Shown here: positions 47,804 to 59,638 of the stretch, one piece after another | Layout: each line of letters starts with the position of its first letter | Numbering within the stretch: the first letter of the stretch is position 1 | Source: Favolaschia claudopus | Taxonomy: Eukaryota; Basidiomycota; Agaricomycetes; Agaricales; Mycenaceae | Assembly: GCA_037176885.1 (NCBI GenBank) | Contig: JAWWNJ010000008.1 | Coordinates: 868,001 to 932,000, forward strand | Length of the DNA: 64,000 nt | Direction: 5' to 3' | Made by a program: the position numbers and the translations under genes | Notes under the pieces: generated by a model | Told to the model about the DNA's origin: nothing | What the model saw: the letters and a program-made list of their open reading frames with translations, nothing else | Database searches by the model: none

Positions 47804-50800
47804 ATGGTCTCTCAAGGACAAGATTTGTCCTCTGAAGAGCTCGAGGCATTTTTTGTGGCCGGTGAAGAGAATTCGGACGAACCCATGATTGAAGACCAGA
47901 CTGTCGCCCGGGTCCCCGAAGCGCCTGTTGCAGTACAGAGAGCTTCAAATATGCAACAACCCATGTCGAGGGGATTGCCTAGCTCCAATCTTCCACCCGT
48001 TCCACCAGTATCGTCGCAGATCACCTCTCGAAATCACAGATATTTCCCATATGCGCGAACAGCGAGAAACATTGCATCATTGAATCGCTCCGGAGTTGTG
48101 ATGCCTGTTTTCACTGAAGTCCCAGCAGGAGCTTCAGCAGGACATAACGACGGTCCAGCCCCTGCTCTTCCTCCGGATCGACGCACAGGTGATCAACGGT
48201 TGGAGGCACAAGCTGTTCTCGAGAAACGTTCGGGCTGTAAGTTATCTCTCGGCCTCTTGGCGGGTCTCCTCTCCCTCCCGATGTATATGATTGTGCTTAT
48301 CTCGGATTTTGGTAGTGGAAGGCCATCCAATCATCAAGGTGGTACGCATGCATCTAAGTATTGTCGGGATTGAATCTTAGGAACATCTGCGTCAGACGAT
48401 CGGAAATCGAAAAGAACTCATGCAGCAACGAACATATCCCATGATGCTTGATCTGGGTGAGTACTCAGGATGCTATTCCATGGTATATGCGTCTTGACAG
48501 AGCCCCAGCCAGGTTCGTATGATAGTAGGATTGGGATCGACGTGCCAAGTTCGTAGGATGTGATGGGAAAATTGCCAAGTTCATAGGATTGCCTTTTATT
48601 ACAGCATCTTTTGCCATATTGAGCCCCAATAGCACACGTAACAAATGCAAAGGTCAGCTTCAAGCCATCAGAGAGTTAGAGCGCACCAAAACTCCGGCAC
48701 TCGACGGTGCCGGCACGGAACAGAGACTGCCGAAGGCCAAAACAACCTCATGCCGAGGAGTTAGGGCAAGCGGAAACTCCGGAAATCAACAGTGTAATAC
48801 CGCCCCGACAGGTTAGGGTTAGGGTGAAAGACATAGTGATCCGCGCGAACGAGGCTTTAGAGTGCCGATCTGAGCGGCACGGTTCGGGGGACCCCCCGAG
48901 CGCAGCGAGGGAGGGGAGGGCCGCGAATGATCGGTCCCCTTCGCGCAAACTACGGAACAAGTAATGCCGCAGTGCCGAATCTGGCTGCACAGTTCAATTT
49001 CCCACTGATCAATGTACTTGGCATTCTAAATCAGTCAATCCTACGAAATTTGCAGCTTTCTCATCAAATCCTACGAACTTGGCACGCTGCTCTCAATCCT
49101 ACTATCATACGAACTTGATATATACTCGTCTTGACAGAGTTTTTGCCCAGGGTCCTCTCATACGTACGACTCGTTCTACGTGCTTCGGAGAAACTTACTT
49201 ACTAATATATGGTCCTGCAGATGGTTGTTTGGTCCAAACTGCGACGATGACTTGATGGGGGTGAAACTTTTCAACCCCGAAGACAGCGAGACGTGTTCCA
49301 ACGTGTCCATTGGGAATCACGAAAAAGATGTGTTAGCTGGATATCTCGGTGGTAGTCGATTCGGTGAGTGCTTTTTACCGTCCTCTCTGAATATTTCGAT
49401 GTGAATTTCTCCCTCTGCCATAATCTATAGTGTACGATTACACAAGGGACCATGTCCTCTTTCATTTTGACCCTGATCAAGACCCGCGAAAGCGCCTAAA
49501 CAAGGCCGCGCCGTGGCTGCACATGAAATTCGGGGTAGTGACCCAGATTGAGGATATGCAAAACGCGGAACCCGGTTATTCTGGCGTTATTGGTTTATGT
49601 CCCCCAGATCTGTTAGTCTTTTTCAACTTGATCAAATGTGACAGTTCTGAGATGTTGTCTTGTCCAGTGAAACATGTTTAGACAACCCAGCTAGAGAGGT
49701 GATATGAAAACGACTAAATTGGCTGGCATCATTTATCAACCTGTTTTCACAGAGCTTTGTAGTCGTGGGGTACGTTACGTTTGGCCCTGACAGGTCACGT
49801 GCTGATGCCTTGCGTGCCCCGGGGCACGCAATCATCAGCTCTGCGATCGGCCCTCCGGCCACCCTCTCCTCTGTGACATTCGCGATCGCGTATTTATTCT
49901 GGTGCAATCAAAACATACACTTGGACCCACAAGGCACAAAAAATGCGCACCTCAGAGGTGATTTCAGTTTGTAGGCCGTTAAGAGGGGATCAGGAAGCAA
50001 GGAAGTAGTCATAGCCACCGCTGATTGGCGTGTCGGGACCGAGTGAGGCTTCGCTTCGGCTTCACAGACGCGTTCAACGCGTCGAGAGACGCGATCGACG
50101 CGTCCTATTCGCGTCTTCTGCGGCAATGAGGCAGTGAGTTATTACTGTATTTACGTGTCTCGGATCGCGCCGGTGATTTGCTTCATGTTGCCTTGTGTTG
50201 GCTTCGTTGACATTTGCTGTATTTCATAGAATGCAGTTGCCCGCATTTGTGCCAATAAAAATATTTTGACGCGTCCTATCAATTTGGTCTAAGCAAATAG
50301 AATACACCAAGAGAAGCAAGGCCTGTAATCAGCCTCTGTACCGGTAAAAGGATAGGTATTTCTGCAATGGAAGTGAGCAATGAGCCGTTCAATCTCTGTC
50401 ATCCATACCTCGCATGCCGCAATTCGCGCAAGTCATCCCCGTGATCGTGTTCAGCCACGTAAAACCGCCTGGTCCAGCCACAGCACGCCACACACGTCCT
50501 GAAATACATACCGGCCGAATTGAGCTTGCTGCTTAGTCGGATCAGTGAATAGCAATAAGAATGGCACTACATTATCGGCTCAACCAGTCTATATCTCAAT
50601 CAGGGAAGGACTCGGGTTGCCGGCAATGCACCACTGCAACGGCACAAGCAGGAAGCGGCACATGCCTAGCAGAACATGGAATCATGCATGCGAAACAGGT
50701 GCCGCTTCACCGTTCAGCGTTGAGATGCGGGCACTGGACAGTCTCGACCTGAGATCACAGTAAGAAAAATATACGAAATGAATTGAAACTCGACTCAAAA

Positions 50801-52826
50801 TTTTGATGCCGGCGCTACGCGCCGGTATTGTAAAGTATTGGTGTCTGCTGAATGTTGTGGCGGCGTAGAGTTCGTCTGCATAGTCCATAGTAACAAGCAA
50901 AAGATGAGAAACAGTTGAAAACACACCGAGATAATTTTTTCAGCGGCGCTACGCGCCGTGAATGGGGATGGCGACGACATATAGTATTTTAGGTGTGTGA
51001 ATTACACACTTGCATGTAACTTACAGCTTGATGCTCTATTCCGAGAGCTATTGGCAATTCTTTGAGTGTAATTAGCAAAATATAGAGCTGTCACGAGCGA
51101 TGGCGTACCAAGAGCTGTTATTACGTTGCGAGGCGCGTTACCACAAGTCTAGGAGACCGAGAAGAGGCGGGGTTGAGGCGGGTTGAGGCGCTGACGTTGC
51201 TGCATATAGCGCGGACCTCGACGTATTCGGAAGGTCGAAGTCTTGTCGTTGACGTCCGTCCGACTCGACTCCGATGGCCAGACAAGCCGTAGCAAGCGGA
51301 GTAGGCTGCTCCGCGGCCTCTGTAAGCCTGCTGAATCTAATCTACACACCTTTATCTTGCGTGCCCCATGGCAAGCATTGACTTAAAGAATCATGGGGCA
51401 CGCTATGGCTAGCCCATCCCTTGAGTTTTTGTGTGCCCCATAGACACCTAAGGCTTGTTTCTGTGCGTGGGGTACGCAGGCAACGCGGTCCGACGGCCCT
51501 ACCTCGAGCGAAGCCGTCCGTAGTGGCAGTTTGAGGTAAAAGAATGTCGTCTTGCATCGGACTTCAAAAACTTGAGAACAGCAGCCTTCTTGCTCATGGA
51601 TTGTTGCATAGTTTGAAAGAGTGGATTTGTAGCTTGCCGCCAGTACCCAGAATCGTCCCCAGAGGTCCAGCAAAACGAAGGATATTGGTTGTTGTATGTT
51701 GGCAGGAAGATCATTTCCGTCACACGTGTCTGGGGGCTTCGGCCGAAAGAAGTGCGATGACAGTACGTATATTTGTCAACGTATCTCAGGTCTATCTAAG
51801 GGTTGCTTTTTGACGCAGCTTGAAGGGGAACTCGTAAGCTTGATTGGTACAGCTTGTTTTAGCATTAACCTCAGTCGTCTTTAGAAATCTCCTGAGTTTA
51901 CCCTCATGCTATCTCGCAGGGAAGGGTGAGTTACCATTGATGAGCCTCTCGTTTCGCTTACCACTATTCCTTGACTATTCCTAGCACTATCACATTCGGC
52001 GACCGCCCGTCTCGCATATCGGATTCAGTCTGGCATAACAATATTCCTCTCGTGTCAACGAGGTTTCCTAGGGAGCCCACCTTGCTCAAGTTGCCACACT
52101 CCGCACGATGGTGCGTTTCGAAGCCATGGTATAGGATCAATGAAACGGAATATGGGGATCCGGGAGGGAGTATCCTATTCGACAGTGGATGTGCCGGAAT
52201 ATTCCTCAAGGGAGAGATCGTGAAAATGATTTACGACTGCATCAAGAGCGAGAAGGGGGACGATAGTATTCATGTCGAAGAAAATCACCGTGAATTATCT
52301 GTACCGGTTGAGGGAGGACGGTATCTACTAGGGGACCATTACATTCGGAAAGATCTGGCCACAGGTCACGCCGAAGACCTGGTCTATCTCGAGCTTCCCA
52401 TTGGTGATGATCCTGATTCCGTTTTTCCTCTGCGGATTTTGGGTAATCAGGACGCAAAAACCTTTCACGCCCCCTGGCTCAAAGCACGAATATATCATCG
52501 GCACCGTTCAGCCTAAAGAATTGCTTATCGGTGCCCATGGCGATTATTACCGTGGCCCCGATATCTTCGGTCGAGTAAATCCTTCTGATAACTGTTTCCT
52601 CTTCCTCCGCTCAAAACATCCTCCAGGCGGGACTAGCATTCATGGAACTTGTTTGCCAGTTCCCACGCTCTTCAAGTCATTCGATCTCTTGGAGAATGAA
52701 ATCGTTGGGCACGATGGCCCCGGAGCTCCCAGTTCAGGAAGACTCCATATAATGTTTAGTGGTCCAGCTTGTAGTTCTTGGTTCCCGCCAAGTTCTCGCT
52801 GTTTTAACTTTTGTAGACATATGTAA
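47804..52826 (+). CDS. A1-type aspartic-peptidase-like protein with two insertions
   Basis: Exons at 47804-48236, 48316-48338, 48381-48456, 49151-49363, 49431-49611, 49668-49698, about 51801-51833, 51885-51925, 51985-52442 and 52519-52826 join in frame to about 598 residues. A disordered N-terminus precedes a pepsin-like domain. The first active-site loop reads LDLGSSHTY instead of DTGSS; further family texture is MKFGVVTQIEDMQNAEPGYS and TITFGDRPSRIS. The second active-site loop is ILFDSGCAGIFL, and the end resembles GGTSIHG...FDLLENEIV. With DLG for DTG, activity is doubtful, so it may be a pseudopeptidase. No signal peptide is seen. A 602-bp inverted-repeat element sits in intron 3. A 2-kb insertion separates exon 6 from FLTQLEGEL. 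Splicing can still restore the frame around both. Confidence 0.65.
48513..49114. mobile_element. MITE-like element with perfect 21-bp terminal inverted repeats
   Basis: The ends are exact inverted repeats of 21 bp (GTTCGTATGATAGTAGGATT plus G). Inside them are further inverted subterminal copies of CAAGTTCGTAGGAT. No transposase is encoded. Similar sequence (TATAT..CGTCTTGACAGAG) flanks both sides at about 48485 and 49121, suggesting a duplicated target that contains the 3' splice region of the host intron. The element lies wholly inside intron 3 of the peptidase-like gene. Confidence 0.75.
48812..48824 (+). repeat. two telomere-type TTAGGG units
   Basis: GTTAGGGTTAGGG lies within the MITE-like element. 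TTAGGG is the usual fungal telomere unit. A similar pair occurs at about 59944-59956. Two units are short enough to be chance. Confidence 0.4.
50809..50825. repeat. hairpin copy 1 (CCGGCG-CTACG-CGCCGG)
   Basis: Perfect 6-bp stem with a CTACG loop, inside the 2-kb insertion. A second copy with a 5-bp stem lies at 50944-50958. Confidence 0.5.
50944..50958. repeat. hairpin copy 2 (CGGCG-CTACG-CGCCG)
   Basis: Same 5-bp stem core and CTACG loop as the hairpin 135 bp upstream. It may be part of the inserted element's own structure. Confidence 0.5.
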
Positions 52827-53106
52827 CTTGTAGGTCGCAATCTCGAGTATTTAGGTGGAGAAACGATCTTGTACGTTTTCCGAAGTACTAGTTGAGCACA
52901 AGTGTCGCGAGTTAAGGCAGGCATCCGCTCAATCTCCGACCTGAAGACAAGTATGAGTGCTAATGCATGGGTATATATATATGCCAGTAATATGTACAAG
53001 TGTGTGTGGCAGCCATGGTAATTAATCGTCGACGAGACAAGACACGGGAGAGACGGTGCGGCTTGCCCTCCTCAACGCTGACATCCGCAAGCTCATCACC
53101 GTGCCC
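52827..53106. other. convergent intergenic region
   Basis: Lies between the 3' ends of the peptidase-like gene and gene F. An AT-rich run (TATATATATATG) lies near 52970. No gene seen. Confidence 0.3.
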
Positions 53107-54129
53107 TCAGTCATCGTCGTAGGTAGTGAACGTGAAATCGAAGGAATCCACCTCGCCTTTTGGCCAATCACCTTTCTCGGCAGACAGCTTGCCCTCGTAC
53201 AACTTGGGCTCGAACGCCCCCTCTTCCAAAACGAATGTGCTATTGGTGGGGTCCGTTGGGGCCTCAGCTGTCCACAAGGGAATCACGCTGGATCGAGGAC
53301 ACAAATCGGTGTCAGGGTACCCGAAGGACGCAGATATCTCGTCCCACTGCAATTGTGGGTAATTCATGGGCACGTTCTGTGGATCTGCAAAAAACACAGA
53401 GCCCACTGGCATGGCCGGGGGCAGATCTTGTGCAGGGTCGGCGTCCCGCTCCTCGATGGTGATGACGATCCCTTGGTCAATAGCCGAGCCCACTGGCATG
53501 GCCAGCTGCAGATCTTCTGCAGCATCGCCGTCCCAGCCCTCGATGGTGATGACGATCTCGCCGAGGTCGATAGACAAATTGTCGTCTAGTTCCATATCCT
53601 GGGTCCCGTTGCCACTGCCATTGTCGTCCAGGACCATGCTACTGCTACTGTCGTCTAGGACCATGTCGCTGTCGCTGTCGTCCCACGCCCCGCCATCCTC
53701 CAAAGTCTTCCAGAAGTGAGTATAGTCGCCGTTGAGTGGCGCGTCGTCGTCGCCGTCATCTTTACTAGTATGCTCCGAGTCCGAGTCACTGCTGTCGTTG
53801 AGCAGCCAATCCGACGACTCTGATGACCACGGTAGCACGCTATTTGTTTGAGCAGCCCCTTCGAATGACTTCGAGTCGGACTCGTGGAGCAGCGAATCCG
53901 GGGGATCCGATGGCCATGGTGGCAGGCTATAGGCTCCTTCGAATGGCTTCGAGTTCGATCTGCCACTGGGACTGCCGGGACGAGAAGACTCCGCCTGCGG
54001 GACCATGTTTTCGAATTCGAAAGATAATTCAAAAGATGATTCGCCGTCGATGATCAGGTAATTCGTATCTGAGTTCACGACGTCGGTCAGAATGGGTCGT
54101 GATGGGAGGGTCGGAGAGGGAGACGACAT
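53107..54129 (-). CDS. acidic repeat protein F
   Basis: A single 340-residue frame starts MSSPSPTLPSRP. It is strongly acidic and built of internal repeats: SKPFEGAYSLPPWPSDPPDS versus SKSFEGAAQTNSVLPWSSES, three copies of an M(V/E)LDD unit, and a pair around GEIVITIE...AMPVGS and GIVITIE...AMPVGS. No domain is recognised. The upstream region carries the CACGTGAGCGCG element also found at B1, so I group it with B and D by promoter and composition. Sequence similarity to them is not evident outside low-complexity parts. Function unknown. Confidence 0.6.
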   Translation of the reverse strand: MSSPSPTLPSRPILTDVVNSDTNYLIIDGESSFELSFEFENMVPQAESSRPGSPSGRSNSKPFEGAYSLPPWPSDPPDSLLHESDSKSFEGAAQTNSVLPWSSESSDWLLNDSSDSDSEHTSKDDGDDDAPLNGDYTHFWKTLEDGGAWDDSDSDMVLDDSSSSMVLDDNGSGNGTQDMELDDNLSIDLGEIVITIEGWDGDAAEDLQLAMPVGSAIDQGIVITIEERDADPAQDLPPAMPVGSVFFADPQNVPMNYPQLQWDEISASFGYPDTDLCPRSSVIPLWTAEAPTDPTNSTFVLEEGAFEPKLYEGKLSAEKGDWPKGEVDSFDFTFTTYDDD

Positions 54130-56850
54130 CCTCTAGGTGCGGGTGGGGGGTGATGAGGGTGAGAGGTGGAAGGGGGGTGGAGTGAAGAAAATCGGTCTTG
54201 AGATGCCACCGCCGAGAAACCGTGAAATATGAGGGGAGAAGGTTTCCGAGTATTGTAGTAAGGTGAGGCGGGGGAAGGTGTCATGCACAGGAGAGCAACT
54301 GAAGATCGTGATTCCACGAGCGGAAGACGGTGGTGGCAGGGAGAGAGGAAGAGAACTGGAAGCACGTGAGCGCGCTTTGGCGATTTGACCCCCACCTGCC
54401 AGTAGGAATGAAGACACACACTGTCCGGCCACCAATCCGGATACTCACGCTCTAGCAAGTCCTTGCCTTGCTCCCTGATAAACTTCATCGGCGGTCACCA
54501 CATATCTCAAGGACCACCTCGGGTAGTGCTTCGCTGACTCTGGCTTTCCGCTTATTATTATCCGTCAGTCGAAGGCAAGGACTCGAACGGCGAACTCACC
54601 TTGTCGAACAACAAACGTAGTGCAGAAACAGTACTTTCCACTAGGCCTTGTAATCTGTGCGGCCGACAGCTGCTGGACGCCCACCGAATTCAGGGAAAAC
54701 TCCGCTTGTAGACACAATTACCGCTATCAAAGCAGACTCGTCATTCGGTATCATCCAGTGAACAGTATCGACGGCTGAAATTGGTTGGGTCAATCCAGAA
54801 AGCTAGATTAGAAAAACAAGCTCACAACGGAGTACCATGACATAGTGCATGCTCGTGAGGTGATAAACGTTAGGCACGTTCAAAATTGGTCTCGAGCACC
54901 CATGAACGCCGCATTCGAAAGCGACTGAGGGTAAATCAACAAAGAAGCTGCATCTTGGATCCTGAGGGACATACTGAGCCCTTGATGTACAGCAACACCG
55001 ATACCTTGCAGGGACCGAGGATACAATGCTCACTGCGATGCCGCTGCTTCAAAAGCTGTGTGGAGAAAGAGCTTCGTGTGCTCGTTCTATGCTCGTTTTA
55101 AAGAAATCCCATACACTGACAGTTGGTCTCTTGAGCCGGGTCTTCCGTGTCCGACTCTCAAGGCTGGTTCCAGTCAGAGGGGAGTCACTACGCTCCTAGA
55201 GAGACTCGGGACAGGCTTGACATGGCGGAAAAAGACTGTGCCAGACGAAGCAATGGGACACTCGTTGTTCAGGCGAACAGCCAAACCCGAACGGAATCAT
55301 CGCGAGGAGGAGGAAGGCTCGGAAGTTTCCGTTCTGGGAAGTTTGATCGCAACTCTTTCTCCTCAACGACGACGTTGCCAATTCACGCGTCTCAAGCCTC
55401 CCTACGCCTCTATCAAGTTTCGATTTCCTGCATAAATTTTCGATATTATAATTTGCAGGGCTAAATCAGTGCTAAATCGCAGCAAATTGCCAAACTAACT
55501 TCTGCGCGGAACAACGACGAACTTGCTGTCTCAATGCCTAGGATCGCAGTATTCAATTTATCCTCCAAATGCATAAATTTGAGGGGTCCATGGCCTTGGG
55601 GTGTCAATTTTCGTTTTTTGAAGACATACCTGGGAGCCTCCCGGCGCACAAACCTTTCTCCCTCCCCGCACGTGGGCTTGGGGCTTTATCGCGTCTCTGA
55701 GCGTTGCAATCTTAGTTTACGCCACATACTCGACATTCGCGATGTCCTCGCACGTATAGTCGTGTCCACAGGTCCAATATCGAGGTGTGTTTCAATGAAT
55801 GTAATGAAGACCTCGTTCTGATTTCCTCTTGCCTGAGCGCACCGCCGGTCCCTCGACCGTCATAGGCAATTTCAAGCTCAAGCTCCGTATGTACCGCTTT
55901 TCTATGTCTGATATCTTCTGACCTCCTCCAAGAGCCCCACGAATATCGCTGCGGCCGCGAAAGCAGCTCTCTGTGAGCAAGAGGTACGTTTACCTCTGCC
56001 GAGTTTGCTGCTCCTTCGCTTATGGTGTGGTATCTAGCGCAAGACCTGAAAGAAAGCGCTCGTCACTATGCAAATTTTGAATGGCTGTGGTAGTAAACTC
56101 AGGCCACGACTCCATTATGGCCACCAAGCCGCCGCTTCCTCTACAAGAACGGAAAGACGTCGTATATCCCGGCCGTGTCATCATGAAGCAGGCTCGCGCG
56201 CTTTGCTGCGGATCACTTTCACTGCCTTCGCGCACTCATCGTCCCCCGACTTGAGCGACACCCGCGCGGTTGCTTTCCTGGAAGTCATGGCACACGACGA
56301 GGACACTGATTCTGGCTCGGACTGACAGCGACGACGATGACAAGATCAACACCCAGATTCATCTCGCCGTCACCTTCAACTCGCAGCGTGCCGTTTGGTC
56401 CTCTACCATCCCGTTAGCGCGTATCTCGCGCCCGCAGCCGTCTGTCGACTCTCGTTTGTGTAACATTCGTGCCAAGCACAAGGCGTAGTTGGAGAAGCGG
56501 GTCTCCGCTGAAGGTGGAGAAGGAGGACGCGGGTGTTATCGGTTTCGTCGGTTTTCCCCCTTGTCCAATAATGCTGTCATCACTACCTATACTCAATCCC
56601 CCCACGCTCCTTACAGTGGCAGTTACGGACGGGTTCGACATCCGCCTTCTGCTCGCTGTCGTCACCGTTCTCATACCTTTCTCATGTTTGTATTTTCTGG
56701 CTATGACGAGATTTTCGAATGCGATCTCCTGGGATTCTGTGTTATCGTGTTATCTTGATTATGTCTATGATTCCAAGTAACACCAGCCATGCCCAATGCA
56801 AATTCTAGTCTAGTTAGTATGACAGTGAAGTTCAAGCCCCGAGCTAACGG
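54130..56850. other. gene-poor region with weak coding-like patches
   Basis: The proximal part is the gene F promoter. At 55820-56780 on the plus strand several short pieces look coded (ERTAGPSTVIGNFKLKL, TNIAAAAKAALCEQE, DTRAVAFLEVMAHDEDTDSG), but stops and frame changes prevent a model. I recognise no family. It may be a decayed gene. Confidence 0.3.
54363..54368. promoter_or_regulatory. CACGTG box upstream of F
   Basis: Perfect E-box followed by AGCGCG, identical over 12 bases to the B1 element, about 234 bp upstream of the F start. Confidence 0.5.
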
Positions 56851-58208
<1,358 letters not shown>

Positions 58209-58498
58209 TATTCGAGAGGTGTTGTTGGATTTTAATGAGCCATTCGTCCAAAAGATTTATAGTCCCCATTTTGTGCAATGCAGCCCACGAGTCTTTGCAA
58301 GCCGCCGATTCTGTATCGGTTCTTCAATTCCCAGCCGTCGCTGACTGACAAAGACTTGAGAAATCCACCGGTCGCCGATTCTTGAATCGGAGGTTGTGGT
58401 AAGAGCAAAAGATTAGGTGAGCGTGATGATGTCACACTGTAAAAGATGCTTTCTTATTCTACTTTCAAGCTGGCACTAGTAGTTATACAAAGTACGCG
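58209..58498. other. intergenic, OYE to F-box gene
   Basis: 290 bp with no gene. Two GCCGATTCT.TATCGG-like stretches (near 58308 and 58373) form a short imperfect direct repeat. Confidence 0.3.
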
Positions 58499-59638
58499 TT
58501 ACTCGAGCGTGATAACACCAAGGGGCGGCAGCTGCTCGCGAACCACGGTCTCTGTCAGCGTCGCACCGGCAATGTGAAGCCTCCCGAGATCACACTTCGA
58601 CCTCGCTATGAAATCCGACAGACTCGGCAGTGATATGCAGCGCTCGTGGATATGGAGGTAACGCAGCGCAGGCAGCGCAAAACACTCCAGGAACCCGCGC
58701 AAATTGGGAGGCTCTATCGCATCATGGTAGGAACCCACAGCGAGATGGTGCAAGCAGTGGTGTTGTATGAGACTGGCAGGCCGGAGCGGGTCGAGGACCG
58801 CAAATTGGTCGATGTCCTGACACATCCGAAAGGTTGCGACCTCGAGGAGCGGTGCCTCGCGCAGAATCTCGACGCATTCACCCACATAGAGACAGTCGGC
58901 CTCGATGTGTGTCAGCTGCGCGAAGGGCATACCGAAGACTCGTTTAAAGAAGTTGTGCGTGAGGATGAGGTGCGTGAGCTGTGGCGCGGAGTCGAATAGA
59001 GTCGAAAGTCGGGGAAGCCCGCGCCCATGCGGATAGTTGCTTGGGCCAAAGGTGAGACTGCGGAGAAGCGGCATGTCTCGGCCTAAGAAAAGGTACATGT
59101 ACTCGAAGGGCATGAGCAGGTCGATGTGCTCCCATCGTGTAGTATGTGCAGCCAGTGCGCGTAGGAATTGAGGAACAAGCCGATGGGTAACCTTTCGTGC
59201 GTGCGAAAGGTTGACAGAGAGAGGACAGGAACCGGAGCGCTTCAAATATAATTTGAAAAGCTCCAACTGTTTTGAGATTTTACTATCCGAATCGCCTGAC
59301 CATAGGTCCGCTTTCATTGCACGCCATAATGGGGGAGTAGAGAGGGCGACAGCACGCCAGCTCCGGCAGATTTGACAGAGAACTAGCGGAGAGAAGGGAC
59401 CGTTGAGAGGCAAGGCTTGAGGATATTCTGGGAAGACGTGTACGAATATTTCCGACAGTATTTCTGGGGGCAGGTCGAAAATCGGATATGTCCATGGATA
59501 AGCCATGCCCGATGTCTCATAGAACGAGGCCACAGCCTCAGTTTGAGATTCGAGGGGGATTCGACTAGGATGAGGACCGATTTGATCTGCTAGCACTTCA
59601 GCAAGGTATTCTGAGGAATTTAGAGTGTTCCGCCGCAC
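58499..59638 (-). CDS. F-box protein, single exon
   Basis: A 379-residue intronless frame. The F-box lies at about residues 54-105 with LPPEILSEIFVHVFPE and VLCQICRSWRAVALSTPPLW, the classical basidiomycete form. Irregular leucine-rich strands follow (PQLTHLILTHNFF, ALPALRYLHIHERCISLPSL). It is unrelated in detail to the C and E families, so this locus has at least three F-box lineages. A probable SCF ubiquitin-ligase adaptor with unknown target. The start MRRNTLNSSEY is the first ATG, but a later Met at residue 45 is possible. Confidence 0.88.
   Translation of the reverse strand: MRRNTLNSSEYLAEVLADQIGPHPSRIPLESQTEAVASFYETSGMAYPWTYPIFDLPPEILSEIFVHVFPEYPQALPLNGPFSPLVLCQICRSWRAVALSTPPLWRAMKADLWSGDSDSKISKQLELFKLYLKRSGSCPLSVNLSHARKVTHRLVPQFLRALAAHTTRWEHIDLLMPFEYMYLFLGRDMPLLRSLTFGPSNYPHGRGLPRLSTLFDSAPQLTHLILTHNFFKRVFGMPFAQLTHIEADCLYVGECVEILREAPLLEVATFRMCQDIDQFAVLDPLRPASLIQHHCLHHLAVGSYHDAIEPPNLRGFLECFALPALRYLHIHERCISLPSLSDFIARSKCDLGRLHIAGATLTETVVREQLPPLGVITLE

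Larger units (their letters stand above)
49759..51804. mobile_element. about 2-kb insertion in the peptidase-like gene
   Basis: The insertion is inferred from coding continuity: AGCTTT at 49753-49758 and TTGACGCAG at 51810-51818 belong to one exon (SFLTQLEGEL). GCTTT is present at both edges (49754-49758 and 51805-51809), a possible 5-bp target duplication. The insert begins with GT and has an AAG just inside its right edge that can act as an acceptor in frame. I see no terminal inverted repeats, LTRs or known transposase. Minus-strand frames near 51383-51723 look weakly coding. It contains GC-rich hairpins in AT-rich sequence. Confidence 0.5.

Noticed and set aside
49759..51804. Helitron or LTR retrotransposon
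   Set aside because: No TC...CTRR ends with a 3' hairpin, no long terminal repeats and no reverse transcriptase or helicase motifs were seen.
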